Origin: Tipula vernalis
Taxonomy: Eukaryota; Arthropoda; Insecta; Diptera; Tipulidae
Length of the DNA: 64,000 nucleotides
Reading direction: 5' to 3'
Assembly: GCA_958295665.1 (NCBI GenBank)
Contig: OY282560.1
Coordinates: 22,899,653 to 22,963,652 of the forward strand
The position numbers and the translations under genes are program-made. Shown here one piece after another: positions 46,447-58,046 of the stretch (its first letter is position 1; every line of letters begins with the position of its first letter). Below the pieces are notes generated by a model that searched no databases, was not told the origin of the DNA, and was given only the letters and a program-made list of their open reading frames with translations.

Positions 46447-46872
46447 TGTTACAGTGACACCTAGGGTGTAATAGAATAAGTTAAATTATTAGCTCAATGT
46501 TTTACTGTACTAAAAATGGAATTTTCCATAATAAAACTGTTCTAAATGTTTCTAGACTATTCTTACTGGAAAATCTTGAAATTTCTATAAATTTGGTTTG
46601 TTTATATGAAAAGGCGAACGAAGTCGGATTGGATTATTAGTATTCGGTAAGCGATAGTGTGAAGATTAAAAAGGAATTAAAAAGTGATTTAAAAAGTGTT
46701 TTAGTGCGAAATAAAAAGTAAAAGTGATGAGTAAAATTGAGCCAATAATAAAATCAAGTGATTTTGTGAATTATCGTTAGTAAATTGTGTTGAAATAATT
46801 TTCGTGCGAAATAAATAAATTCGTTGCTGATAATGTGAATTGATTTTGTTTTATTTGCAATCCAGTGATACG
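46447..46872 (+). mobile_element. LTR family B, plus copy, 3'-truncated
   Basis: TGTTACAGTGACACCTAGGG to CAATCCAGTGATACG, stopping before the ACCTTGATTGACAAGG terminus. The LINE relic sequence begins directly afterwards. Confidence 0.7.
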
Positions 46873-47560
46873 TAAATCTGTTGTGAGGACAAGTGCTACT
46901 GGTATTGTAAACAAACAAATGAAGTTCACATTATAGACGAGTTTATTGTGGTGTTTGAGTGTTTGGTGTCATGAATAATTAGTATATTTATATTCTGAAT
47001 TATTGTGTTAAAATTGTGACATACCATAATGTTGTTGTTGTTAAAAATGGTGAACAAATCAAGTCTTCCAAGATTTATATATGTGAAGTGTGTTTATGCT
47101 GTTACCATCCTAACTGTGATAAATGGCTGAAACTTAGAGAGTTAGTGACATTGATAGTGGTAAAGCAAAATTCGTATGTACTGATTGTTTAGCACAACTC
47201 ATTCTTCAACAACCTCAGATGATGGTAACCTAATTAATAATGCTTGGTCTGTTATTAAACGCGAAATTGCTGATTTATGTGCCATTCATTTCAATATGGT
47301 TAAAGCTTTGAAAAATCAAATTGTTACAAGAGGCCTTGATCCATTTGAATACCGCTACTATTAATGAACTTAAAGTTGATAGTGCAGCTATACGTAATGA
47401 ACTCCTATCGATTACCAACAACTGTAATTATTTTGAGCGTGGCTATTTATCGAGGCCATTAATTTATGGTGTACCGTTTACTATGGTGTACCGTACACAT
47501 GTGTTGTCATTTATTTTATTTGTGTTCGTGTGGTATTTGTACCATTAAGCATCAAAAATG
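46873..47560 (+). pseudogene. LINE ORF1 relic with PHD-like finger
   Basis: One frame reads CEVCLCCYHPNCDKWLKLRE near 47090 and KFVCTDCLAQ near 47170. The spacing of four cysteines, histidine, cysteine and a final CX2C is that of the PHD-like finger found in ORF1 of CR1-type and some other LINEs. Downstream, a 75-codon frame (47321-47548) with AATINELKVDSAAIRNELLS could be the coiled-coil part of ORF1. The matching RT C-terminus is at 49885-50340 on the same strand, so both ends of one LINE copy seem to remain. Assignment is tentative. Confidence 0.4.
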
Positions 47561-48265
47561 ATTGAATCGGGTGAAATCGGTTTAAATTTTTGGTGCTTAT
47601 CTTCCTATGGGAATATTTTTTCCCATGCTTTTTAGATTGGGAATAAGGGAATATTGAATTGTATGTTTTATGTTTACAATTTTTTTTTTTGTCAATTTAT
47701 AATAAAAATTTTGTTTTAGATTGAGAACAAATTTCAATTAAATTAAATTAATATGCATATATGGTAAGTAATGAATATATAGCTATAATACATATAGTGT
47801 ATACAATATAGTGGATTATTTATAATTAATTCGGCTGAGTAATATAGTGTAGTATTTTTAAATAATTCGGCTGAAGTTTGGCTTTGGCGGCTACTGATTT
47901 TTGCCCCATTTAAATTTTAAAAATCTAATATAATTTATAATCTAAATCGCTAATATTTTAAAATTAACTCTCATCAATCTCAAATAAAAATTAAACAGAA
48001 AAACAGAACGTTCACTAATACATCAACATTTGAAAATACTATTACGTTCCGCTTATTTACTCCCATACTACAGTACTGTGGTATTTTTGTAACGCCTTTA
48101 TTGAACCTGAATATTTATTTTACAAAAAATTATTTTGTCCCGCTGACTTATTTGAAAAATATGGCAGCCCTAATCACAGTTAACCGTTATTCTTATCAGT
48201 GAAATAAATTGTAGAACAAATTGTACGAATATAATACAAAACGTATTAGGCCTACATTTTCGAAC
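47561..48265. other. No gene seen
   Basis: AT-rich sequence between the LINE ORF1 relic and the hAT transposase relic. It may hold the left end of that hAT, but no terminal repeat could be paired. Confidence 0.35.
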
Positions 48266-49700
48266 GGACTTACAAAATGGTATAGGTCATTCCACGTTTA
48301 GTAGTATCTTAATTGTCGAATCCAACGATACAAGCGTTATCAAATATTTGGGGCTCGCCACAATATATTTTTCTAAACATCACGGTAAAATAATTTCATC
48401 ATATTTAGAATCCGCGCTATCATCATGCGATGCACAGTCAATTGTATTTACAATCAAGGAAGTTTTAGCAAAGTTCAATCTAAATCTGAAAACCTTCTAT
48501 GATTGGGAACGGACAATGCTACAGTAATAACAGGTACCAATAATGGTGTTCATGACATTCTAAAGAAAGACGTTCCATCTATAATTTTAATTAGATGTGC
48601 GTGTCATTCGATCGTTTTGGCGGTACAATATGCAAGCAAATGTCTTCCGACAGAACTAGAATTTCTATTGAGGAAAACCCATAATTAGTTTGCTCATTTA
48701 AGCTTCAGGATGCATAAATATAAAGAATTATACAAAATAATTAACGACAATTTAGATCCATTGAACATCCCTAGAATTTCAGATACACGTTGGCTTTCTG
48801 TTGAAAAGTCAATAAAAACGGTTTTATCGGGACATGGTTAGAATTAAGTACAATGTTTAACATCAAAAAGCGGGATTGCAAAACAGTGGAAATTTTAAGC
48901 CAAATGTATTCAAAGAAAGTTAATAAAGTTTATTTAATTTTTTTGCCACCAATTTTAAAGGAAGTTTCCAGTATAAATCTAGCATTCCAATCAAAATCAG
49001 CTGATCCATCTAAATTGTTAAACGATATAGTTAATTTATTAAACTCATTAGCTCGAAAAATTGTTTATAATCGAAGATTTAACATATTCGAAAAGAATAT
49101 AAATGACTACGTAAATTGGTCACCGCAGTTAGGATATTATTTTGCAAATGAGCTTAAAACTTTACCAGAACAGGAATGAGAGCCTCTTAAAAAAAATTGC
49201 ATTATTTTTATTAAAAATTTAATATTCGAGCTAAAGAACAGATTACCAAATAACATTCTAAGATTAAAACAAATGAACGTTAATAGTATATAGAAAAAGT
49301 TTTATGTAAGGATAAAGAGTCAGTTCTTCGAATTTTGAAATGTTTCGAGACTGGCCCGACAATTATAAATGAAATAGAGTTTCAGTACCAAAACTTAGAC
49401 TACTACATCTAACTTAGTAGATAAATACCGAGATTCTGCTGGACAAATTCCATTCGAGGATATAACAAAATTTGCAATAAAACTGTTAACACTTCCTCAT
49501 TCGAACGGTGATATCGAAAGAGTTTTCAGTCAAATGAACATGGTCAAAAATAAATGCCGAAATCGTATGCAATGTATGGTCAATGTTGCAATAACTATAT
49601 TTTGCCTTCTGACGTTATCAATAAACTTGGCACAATGGCCGCATATAATAAGGATGAGGAAGAAATGCCGATTATTGATTTATTAAATCACATAGACTAG
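48266..49700 (+). pseudogene. Second hAT transposase relic
   Basis: VIKYLGLATIYFSKHHGKII then GTDNATVITGTNNGVHDILK (second catalytic Asp region), IILIRCACHSIVLAVQYASK, RISDTRWLSVEKSI (the conserved TRW block) and, after several stops, LPHSNGDIERVFSQMNMVKN (C-terminal dimerisation block) near 49495-49560. The block order is that of a hAT transposase of a different subfamily from the one at 34.1 kb. Multiple stops and frameshifts make it inactive. Confidence 0.8.
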
Positions 49701-49884
49701 AGTTTATTCATATTTTCAAAACTTAAGACTAACGAAATAATTTATCAAATAATAATTTAAATAAAATTAAATTTAATAATTTTATGTAAATTTTTCGCAT
49801 CATCAGGATTATTATTAATGAACCATAAAGAACTCATGGAGGGTTCTCATTTTTGCAGTAAAACATTGGTATAACTCTTTGAAC

Positions 49885-50340
49885 ATTAATGATATCGTTT
49901 CAGTTCAAATTTAATCTCCATATAGCAGCTGTCTGTGCAAAAGCGCATAAACTACTTGGGTTTATTTCGTGATCCCAATGATTTTATTACGTTATTTAAA
50001 AGCTTAGTGCATAGTTGTTTGGAATATTGTAGTCAAATTTGGAATCCTTATACTACGAATCTTATATGGCTCAAATTGAGAGAGGGTACAGCGTAAATTT
50101 ACCATCCTTTTTATGTATTAGTATATGCCTTTCAGCAGTCGTGTCAATTATAAAGTCAGGCTTAAAATATTTGAACTACAATCGCTTGAGACTAGAAGGC
50201 TTCTGCTTGATGAAATTTCCCTTTATAAGTTAATTAATAACTTGTGTGAGACTTCCTCACTATCTTGTCTGAATTTTTATGGACAGTCCCACAGAGTTAG
50301 AAGCGCAGTGTTATTTTTTAATAATAAATAATGATTTTCT
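49885..50340 (+). pseudogene. LINE reverse transcriptase C-terminal relic
   Basis: The frames read FKFNLHIAAVCAKAHKLLGF, DFITLFKSLVHSCLEYCSQI then WNPYT (about 49985-50055), and further RLKIFELQSLETRRLLLDEI then SLYKLINNL (50150-50235). 'LEYCS.IWNPY' and 'L..RR...D...LYK...N' are typical of the RT thumb end of CR1/Jockey-like LINEs. A stop near 50330 and an AATAAATAAT tail follow. The catalytic part of RT is missing, and a hAT relic lies where it should be. Confidence 0.7.
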
Positions 50341-50605
50341 TATTGATTGCAACTTATTTTTGCTTACTCTAAATCAGCTATTGTTCATTATAAAACGTGT
50401 TTTTTATGCTATGTAGTGGCAGCTAATTGCTGTAGGATTAGTTACTACTTAAACTTCTTAACAATATACGGTAAAAGTACAGGAAAGTCCGGCACTTTCC
50501 TTACAACAACAAAAGAAACTGGTTAAAGGAATAGGCCTAATTATAGCAGTCAGTCGGTCCTGCCTAATGTAAGAAAAATATCAAAAATATACGGCACTGA
50601 TTACC
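50341..50605. other. Probable LINE 3' UTR
   Basis: Non-coding AT-rich sequence following the RT C-terminal relic, up to the GCCGAAAG element. Confidence 0.3.
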
Positions 50606-51147
50606 CTGTTAGTTGAGAGTTAACCGAAAGTTTCCAGTCGAAGGTGAAAGGTCGATAATGCAGATTATGTTTTTAACATTCCAGCCGAAAATAACCAATT
50701 TGGTGGTTGACAGCCAAAAGTAAATAGGGTATATGGATTGCAATAAAAACTTTGCAAATAGTCTTACAGGGAAAACTTTATTTAACCTAGTCCTGGTATT
50801 AACGCCTGACATTGATCATACTATTTAACAAATTTGAATCACTAATGTTGATCATAATAATGAGATTTCAACAGCGCAAAAGATGAAACCCACATTTGTG
50901 GAACATATTAATTTATAGCAACGTATTGTTGCTTTCTGGGATTTTCTCTTTTGTGCTGTTGGGAAAATCAACTTGGTTTTTTGTGTTTTATTAATTATGG
51001 GTGAACCAAACACACTTGTATCACCTCCAAATGACAAGAGCCATATCTCTTTTTCTTCATAAAGATGCCTACTTATAAACCCTTAAAGATGCCAAGATGC
51101 AAGATGCCAACCCATACAAATTGAACTGTTCGATAATGCTAGTTTGA

Positions 51148-52310
51148 CTATTCATCAAGTGGCAAAACACTGATTCGATTAACTGCCCGTTTTAATACGG
51201 AATGCGCAGTTTTTATGCTGACTACCAGAACAACCCCCTCTTTACCCGGATGAGTTTCTACTACACGCCCCAAACACCATTTCGTAGGTGGTGTAATAGT
51301 ACCAGTGAACCAATTTTGAAACTGTGGTTGCCCTTCTGCCATTTATGACGACCTTGGAGGTCAGCCAAGTATTCTACATGCCACCGTTTCCAAATCGACT
51401 GTAGTTGATGTTGAAGTATTTGAAATCTAGACAGCCTATTATTCCGTAAATCAAGAAGCGAAGGTTCTACTATTGAAGTTAAAGGGGAACCTATCATGAA
51501 ATGACCTGGAGATAATGCGATTAGATCTGCTGGATCGCTAGACATGGCAGTTAGTGCCATGTAACAACGTTAACGACTTTCCTATTTCTCTTTTCTTGTG
51601 AAGCTTTGCACTCTTGATTGCTGACTCCCACAATCCTCTAAAATGGGGAGACCTAGCTGGAATAGTGAGCCATTCGATGTTATGTGCAATAGCGGATTGT
51701 TTCATTTTGAAATTGTTGAGACAGAAAAAGTTCTCTAAGTTCACGAAGTTCTGACCGCGCTCCGATAAAAATTGGTAGCGTTGTCCGAATGGATTTTTGA
51801 GCATAGTCCGCGATGAGCGACGAACCGACGAAGACAAGCAAGAAATGCATCAGTTGATAGATTCATGACTATTTCTATATGTACAGCCTTTGTGGTGAAA
51901 CATATGAACAGGCAAATATACATCCTAGTATTCAATTTTGATCTGACCGACTGTTTTACGAGGAAGGGCCCGCAAAATTCGACTCCCACCCGATCCTTTG
52001 GTAAATTATCCATTACCTGGTTTATCGTACGAGAACGCTCATGGAAACATCTTATACTACGATTCACGAGTGTCCTACATAAATTTCGGCCTCCGATGAT
52101 CCAGTAAACCAAACGGATGTTATACAATAACGCTTGTGGACCTGCATGAAGTAGCCTTAAGTGTTCATGTCGAACAATTAGTTTGGATAGCATGTGATGC
52201 CCTGGAAGTAGAATTTGATGTTTCGCGTTATACGATATCGATGCATTTTGAAGACGTCCGCCGACTCTTACTATACCGTCAGCATCTAGGAACGGTGACA
52301 GAGATCTCAA
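51148..52310 (-). pseudogene. BEL/Pao integrase region
   Basis: HEHLRLLHAGPQALLYNIRL is the HH part of the zinc module, whose two cysteines are degraded (CFHERS). The catalytic core reads VGVEFCGPF, where the first Asp has become Glu, then HSDNATNF (second Asp) and RSPHFRGLWESAIKSAK (Glu). The C-terminal domain follows in other frames (ALSPGHFMIGSPLTSIVEPS, LQSIWKRWHVEYLADLQGRH, LGRVVETHPGKEGVVLVV) to a stop at 51148. The replaced catalytic residue and frameshifts mean it is inactive. Confidence 0.85.
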
Positions 52311-52339
52311 CGAACTCTGATGAGAAATTTGCTTATTAG

Positions 52340-53160
52340 GTGTAGCAATGCATTTGATTTCATCTCCAAACTCGTGGGACTGGTTCCCGTGAGTACTGAC
52401 AACGGCGTTGGACGAGTTTCTAAGTTCATTTGATCGGGGTTAAGTTAAAGAATGGTGGATTTGGGCCACTCGGTTTCATTTTTGGACAAGTAGTCAGGAC
52501 CTGACCACCACATTGTCGTGTTCGAGAATTCGGACGGCATAAGATCCCTGGATACGTAATCTACAGGATTGGAAGACGAACTAACGTAATGCCAATTATT
52601 CGATGAAGTATAGTCTTGAATTTTTGCTACCCGGTTAGCTACAAATGTTGCATACTTATGTGGTTCTGATTTAATGCGAAATAATGTGACTTCGGAATCA
52701 GATCAAAGAAAAATTGAATCGAAGGACATTTCAAGACTATGCACGAGAGTGTTTGTCATTTCAGCCAACAGCAGAGCTGCACACAGTTCCAAACGAGGAA
52801 TGCTTTGTTTTTTAAGTGGTGCAACTCTGGACTTGGCGCATAATAAATTTACGTGATGCTGATCGGATTCGTCGGTGACTCGAACAAAGAATACACATCC
52901 AAAGGCCTTTTCGGATGCATCGCCGAAACCATGTAACTGAGCTCGTTTACCATTTGGTACTAAAATGCATCTTGGTAAAGTTATTTGTTTCAACTCTCTT
53001 AGCTCTGTCTTGTAACTAAGCCACTTGTGTGTGATCGGATTAGGAACCGGATCGTTCCAACCAATATCTTGAAGCGTCCATACAATGCTTGCATGAACAA
53101 TTTGGCAGTAATAATAATTGGTGCACATAATCCCAACGGATCGAAGAGTTGACAAATTTC
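52340..53160 (-). pseudogene. BEL/Pao RNase H-like region
   Basis: WNDPVPNPITHKWLSYKTEL then RELKQITLPRCILVPNGKRA and LHGFGDASEKAFGCVFFVRV (first Asp at GDAS), LLCAKSRVAPLKKQSIPRLE and LCAALLLAEM (Glu in RLELCAA). This is the Pao-type RNase H-like domain. Sequence downstream to 52340 is decayed. Confidence 0.75.
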
Positions 53161-54272
53161 CGACAATGATGATAAAGATAGTTTATCCAAGTGCACCTCA
53201 AAATTGTCCGAAGTTGTGTTCCACGAGATACCTAACACGAGTGAAATTTGTGATTATGAGTTTTCTTCCGACGAAAGTAATGAGCTATTTGAACAAAATT
53301 TTCGTAGTTCAAAACCACCCAGGCTCAACAAACTAATTAATTCCTGCTTTAAGCTTAACGCTTCACTAAGCTTTGGACAACCCGTTAAAACGTCATCAAC
53401 GTAAAAATCACTGACCAATACTTTTAACGCCACTGGATATTTATCGAATTCGTCTTTGGACAGCTGTTTGAGCGTACGTGTTGCCAATAATGGTGCACTT
53501 GCCGTGCCGTACGTTACAGTACATAATTTAAATAATTGCAATTCATTTGAGGAATGGTTGCGCCACCAAACTCGTTGTAAATCTTGTTGCTCGTCATTTA
53601 ATCGAATTTGGCGGTACATTTTTGCGATATTACCACAAAATGCATATACATATATGTTTGCGGAATCGAAGCATTATTGTAAAAATACTCTATTGTATGG
53701 TAGGTCCAACCATTAAGCAATCATTCAGTGAAATTTGTGACGAAGTTTTGGGCGATGCATTGAATACCACTCGCAGCTTAGTGGTGGTACTACTAGCTTT
53801 TAGCATGTAATGATGTGGTAAATGGTATGTTTTGGATTCGTTTGCATTAATGACTGGGATCATATGGCCTAATGTGAGATACTCTGACATGAATTTTTTA
53901 TGTTCTTGATAAATGTTATGTCTGATTCGAAGACGTTTTTCGAGTGCGAGTAACTGTTGAAGAGCGGATTGATTCGAAAATCCTTGTTCATTTATTTTTG
54001 GGTTTAACTGGAAGTGAGACCGAATATCTACCACAAGGTAATCTCTTGACGGTTCTGCTATAGTGCTCTTCACATAGTTTCTCCTCCGACGAATATGTGG
54101 TCTCACGAGGAGGATTTTCTATTTCCCAGAACAATTTAAGTTGTGACTCGAGGGTTTGAATATTGCATAGCCTGACATATGATTGCGGTTTTTGATGCCG
54201 CGAAGATATAAATTCTGCCTTGCTACAAACCACGTATCCTAAGTCTGTTTTGTAGAATTGAGGAAGCTTCAT
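52999..54272 (-). pseudogene. BEL/Pao reverse transcriptase region
   Basis: It starts KLPQFYKTDLGYVVCSKAEF, the link after the protease, then EKLCEEHYSRTVKRLPCGRY. RT follows: MIPVINANESKTYHLPHHYM, LRVVFNASPKTSSQISLNDC, then YRQIRLNDEQQDLQRVWW, TASAPLLATRTLKQL and DFYVDDVLTGCPKLSEAL. The catalytic YVDD motif is intact (about 53380). LGISWNTTSDNFEVHLDKL and SEICQLFDPLGLCAPIIITA lead into the RNase H part. The domain is spread over at least three frames. Confidence 0.85.
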
Positions 54273-54297
54273 AATTAGTTTAACTAAATCAAAATCA

Positions 54298-57200
54298 GTA
54301 TCGGAAAATAAGAAGGATTCACAAAATTGGAATAAAATCAGCCTTTAGAGTGTGCACCTAAAGTTGAATCGTTTTTATGTGATTTGTCAATAGCTATCGC
54401 AAGAAAAAAATTCAGTTTCCCGGGGAAACCTCGGAAAATTCGATTTTCCAAAAATCATAAGAAAATTTGTTTAAAATCAGCCTCTAGAGTTTTATTTCTG
54501 GAGATGAATTGCATTGATGAGATTGGTCAATAGCTATCGCAGGAAATAAATTCAGTTCAAGTTTCCTATGGGAAATCCCGGAAAATTCGATTTTCCAAAA
54601 ATCATTAGAAAATGTGTATAAAATCAGCCTCTAGAGTGTTATGTCTGGAAATGGATTGTATTGATGTGACTTGTCTAGAGCTATCGCAGGCAAAAAATTC
54701 AGTTTAAGTTTCCCGTGGGAAATCTCGAAAAATTCGATTTTCCTAAAATCATTAGAAAATTTGTATAAAATCAGCCTCTAGAGTGTTATGTCTGGAGATG
54801 GATTGCATTTATGTGATTTGTCAATAGCTATCGCAAGAAAAAAATTCAGTTTCCCAGGGAATTCTCGGAAAATTCGATTTTCCAAAAATCATTAGAAAAT
54901 TGGTATAAAATCAGCCTCTAGAGTTTTATTTCTGGAGATGAATTGCATTGATGAGATTGGTCAATAACTATCGCAAGAAAAAAATTCTGTTCAAGTTTCC
55001 TGTGGGAAATCTCGGAAAATTCGATTTTCCTAAAATCTTTAGAAAATTTTTATAAAATCAGCCTCTAGAGTGTTATGTCTGAAGATGAATTGCATTGATG
55101 TGACTTGTCAATAGCTATTGCAGGAAAAAAATTCAGTTTCCCGGCTAAATCTCGGAAAATTCGATTTTCCAAAAATCATTAGAAAATTTGTTTAAAATCA
55201 GCCTCTAGAGTGTTATGTCTAGAGATGAATTACATTGATGTGATTGGTGAATGGCTGTCGTAAAAAAAAAATCAGTTCAAGTTTCCCTTGGGAAATCTCG
55301 GAAAATTCGATTTTACTAAAATCATTAGAATATTTCTATAAAATCAGCCTCTAGAGTGTTATGTCTGGAGATGAATTGCATTGATGTGAACGGTCAATAG
55401 GTATCGCAGGAAAAAAATTCAGTTTCTTGGAAAAATCTCGGAAAATTCGATTTTCCAAAAATCATTAGAAAATTTGTATAAAATCAGCCTCTAGAGATTT
55501 ATTTCTGGTGATGAATTGCATTGATGAGATTGGTCAATAGCTATCCCAGAAAAAAATTCAGTTCAATTTTCCCTTGGAAAATCTCGGAAAATTCGATTTT
55601 CCAAAAATCATTTGAAAATTTGTATAAAATCAGCCTCTAGAGTGTTATGTCTAGAGATGGATTACATTGATGTGATTGGTCAATAGCTGTCGCAGGAAAA
55701 AAATTCAGTTTAAATTTCCTATGGGAAATCTCGGAAAATTCGATTTTCCTAAAATCATTAGAAAATTTGTATAAAATCAGCCTCTAGAGTGTTATGTCTG
55801 GAGATGGATTGCATTTATGTGACTTGTCAATAGCTATCGCAGGAAAAAAATTCAGTTTCTTAGAAAAATCTCGGAAAATTCGATTTTCCAAAAATCATTA
55901 GAAAATTTGTTTCAAATCAGCCTCTAGAGTTTTATTTTTGGAGATGAATTGCATTGATGAGATTGGTCAATAGCTATCGCAAGAAAATAATTCAGTTCAA
56001 GTTTCCCGTGGGAAATCTCGGAAAATTCGATTTTCCTAAAATCATTAGAAAATTTGTATAAAATCAGCCTCTAGAGTGTTATGTCTGGAGATGGATTGCA
56101 TTGATGTGATTTGACAATAGCTATCACAGAAAAAAACTCTGTTCAAGTTTCCCGGGCAAATCTCGGAAAATTCGATTTTCCAAAAATCATTCGAAAATTT
56201 GTATAAAATCAGCCTCTAGAGTGTTATGTCTAGAGATGGATTACATTGATGTGATTGGTCAATAGCTGTCGCAGGAAAAAAATTCAGTTTAAATTTCCTA
56301 TGGGAAATCTCGGAAAATTCGATTTTCCTAAAATCATTAGAAAATTTGTATAAAATCAGCCTCTAGAGTGTTATGTCTGGAAATGAATTGCATTTATGTG
56401 ACTTGTCAATAGCTATCGCAGGAAAAAAATTCAGTTTCCCAGGGAAATCTCGGAAAATTCGATTTTCCTAAAATCATTAGAAAATTTCTATAAAATCAGC
56501 CTCTAGAGTGTTATGTCTGGAGATGGATTGCATTGATGTGAACGGTCAATAGGTATCACAGGAAAAAAATTCAGTTTCTTGGAAAAATCTCGGAAAATTC
56601 GATTTTCCAAAAATCATTAGAAAATTTGTTTAAAATCAGCCTCTAGAGATTTATTTCTGGAGATGAATTGCATTGATGAGATTGGTCAATAGCTATCACA
56701 GAAAAAAAATTCAGTTCAATTTTCCCTTGGGAAATCTCGGAAAATTCGATTTTCCAAAAATCATTTGAAAATTTGTATAAAATCAGCTTCTAGAGTGTTA
56801 TGTCTAGAGATGGATCACATTGATGTGGTTGGTCAATAGCTGTCGCAGGAAAAAAATTCAGTTTAAATTTCCCTTGGGAAATCTCGGAAAATTCGATTTT
56901 CCCAAAATCATTAGAAAATTTGTATAAAATCAGCCTCTAGAGTATTATTTCTGGAGATGAATTGCATTGATGAGATTGGTCAATAGCTACTGCAGGAAAA
57001 AAATTCATTTTAAGTTTCCCGTGGGAAATCTCGGAAAATTCGATTTTCCAAAAATCATTAGAAAATTTGTATAAAATCAGCCTCTAGAGTTTTATTTTTG
57101 GAGATGAATTGCATTGATGAGATTGTTTAATAGGTATCGCAGGAAAAAAATTCAGTTCAAGTTTCCCGTGGGAAATCTCGGAAAATTCAAAGAAGTTTCC

Positions 57201-57960
57201 AGCAGAAAGTAAGAAATGGATGAATAAAATTAGCTTCTAGAGTGTTATTTTTGGAGATGGATTGCATTTATGTGACTTGTCAATAGCTATCGCAGGAAAA
57301 AATTCAGTTTGAGTTTCCCTTGGGAAATCTCGGAAAATTCGATTTTCTTAATATCATTAGATAATTTCTATAAAATCAGCCTCTAGAGTGTTATGTCTAG
57401 AGATGGATTACATTGATGTGATTGGTGAATAGCTGTCGCAGGAAAAAAATTCAGTTTAAGTTTCTCGTGGGAAATCTCGGAAAATTCGATTTTCCTAAAA
57501 TCATTAGAAAATTTTTATAAAATCAACCTCTAGAGTATTATGTCTGAAGATGAATTGCATTGATGTGACTTGTCAATAGCTATTGCAGGCAAAAAATTCA
57601 TTTTAATTTTCCCATGGGAAATCTAAGAAGCTTTAAAATTTTTTGAAAATCGAATTTTCCGAGATTTCCCACGGGGAACTTGAACTGAATTTTTCCTGCG
57701 ATAGCTATTGACTAATCACATCAATTCAATCCACCTCCAGACATAACACTCTAGAGGCTGATTTTATTCAAATTTTCTAATGATTTTAGGAAAATCAAAT
57801 TTTCCGAGATTTCCCACGGGAAACTTGAACTGAATTTTTTCATTCGATATCTATTGACAAATCACATAAAAACGATTCAACTTCATATATACACTCTAGC
57901 AGCTGATTTTATTCCAATTTTGTGGATTCTGCTGATCGTCCGATATTTTCCACGACTAAG
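54298..57960. repeat. Satellite-like tandem array, 140/147-bp units
   Basis: About 23 direct copies; the CAGCCTCTAGAGTGTTATGT motif recurs at 54339, 54478, 54625, 54772, 54912, 55059, 55199, 55345, 55485, 55631, 55778, 55918, 56065, 56210, 56357, 56497, 56637, 56784, 56931, 57078, 57231, 57377 and 57524. Spacings are almost all 140 or 145-147 bp. The difference lies in the AAATTCAGTTCAAGTTTCCC segment, present or shortened. Each unit contains the hairpin GGAAAATTCGATTTTCC and the motif TCAATAGCTATCGCAGG. From 57640 about two units run in the opposite orientation. Confidence 0.95.
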
Positions 57961-58046
57961 TTAAACAAAGTTTTCCACGTAAGACTTTTTACAAAAAAAT
58001 TTATTTAAATCCATGTATCCTATTTACTTTCGGCTGATAACTACTA

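Larger units (their letters stand above)
50800..54297 (-). mobile_element. 5'-truncated BEL/Pao insertion
   Basis: The insertion interrupts the conserved GCCGAAAG left arm between CTAGTCCTG and ATCGGAAAATAAG. GTAT stands at both junctions (50796-50799 and 54298-54301), a likely target duplication. On the minus strand it carries the end of the protease region, RT, RNase H-like and integrase domains in order and a 3' non-coding end (50800-51147). Gag and the protease active site are missing, so a 5' LTR is absent too. Many stops and frameshifts are present. Confidence 0.75.
50606..58046. mobile_element. Giant GCCGAAAG-family element with satellite interior
   Basis: The left arm (50606-50799) matches 8222-8345 base for base in order: CTGTTA..AGTTAACCGAAAGTTTC, a subterminal GTGGTTGACAGCC block and GTCTTAC-GGGAAAACTTT then TTTAACCTAGTC. 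The right arm (57860-58046) is the inverse of the same sequence but loses the outer 30-40 bp. Between them lie a BEL/Pao insertion (50800-54297), about 23 direct tandem units (54.3-57.63 kb) and about two inverted units (57.64-57.95 kb). Without the BEL insertion the element is about 3.9 kb, against 0.59 kb for the copy at 8222. It encodes no protein of its own. Confidence 0.8.

Noticed and set aside
54298..57960. CRISPR-like array because of regular 140-147-bp spacing
   Set aside because: The whole unit is repeated, with no unique spacers. The genome is eukaryotic, and the units also occur inside a TIR element at 8222-8813.
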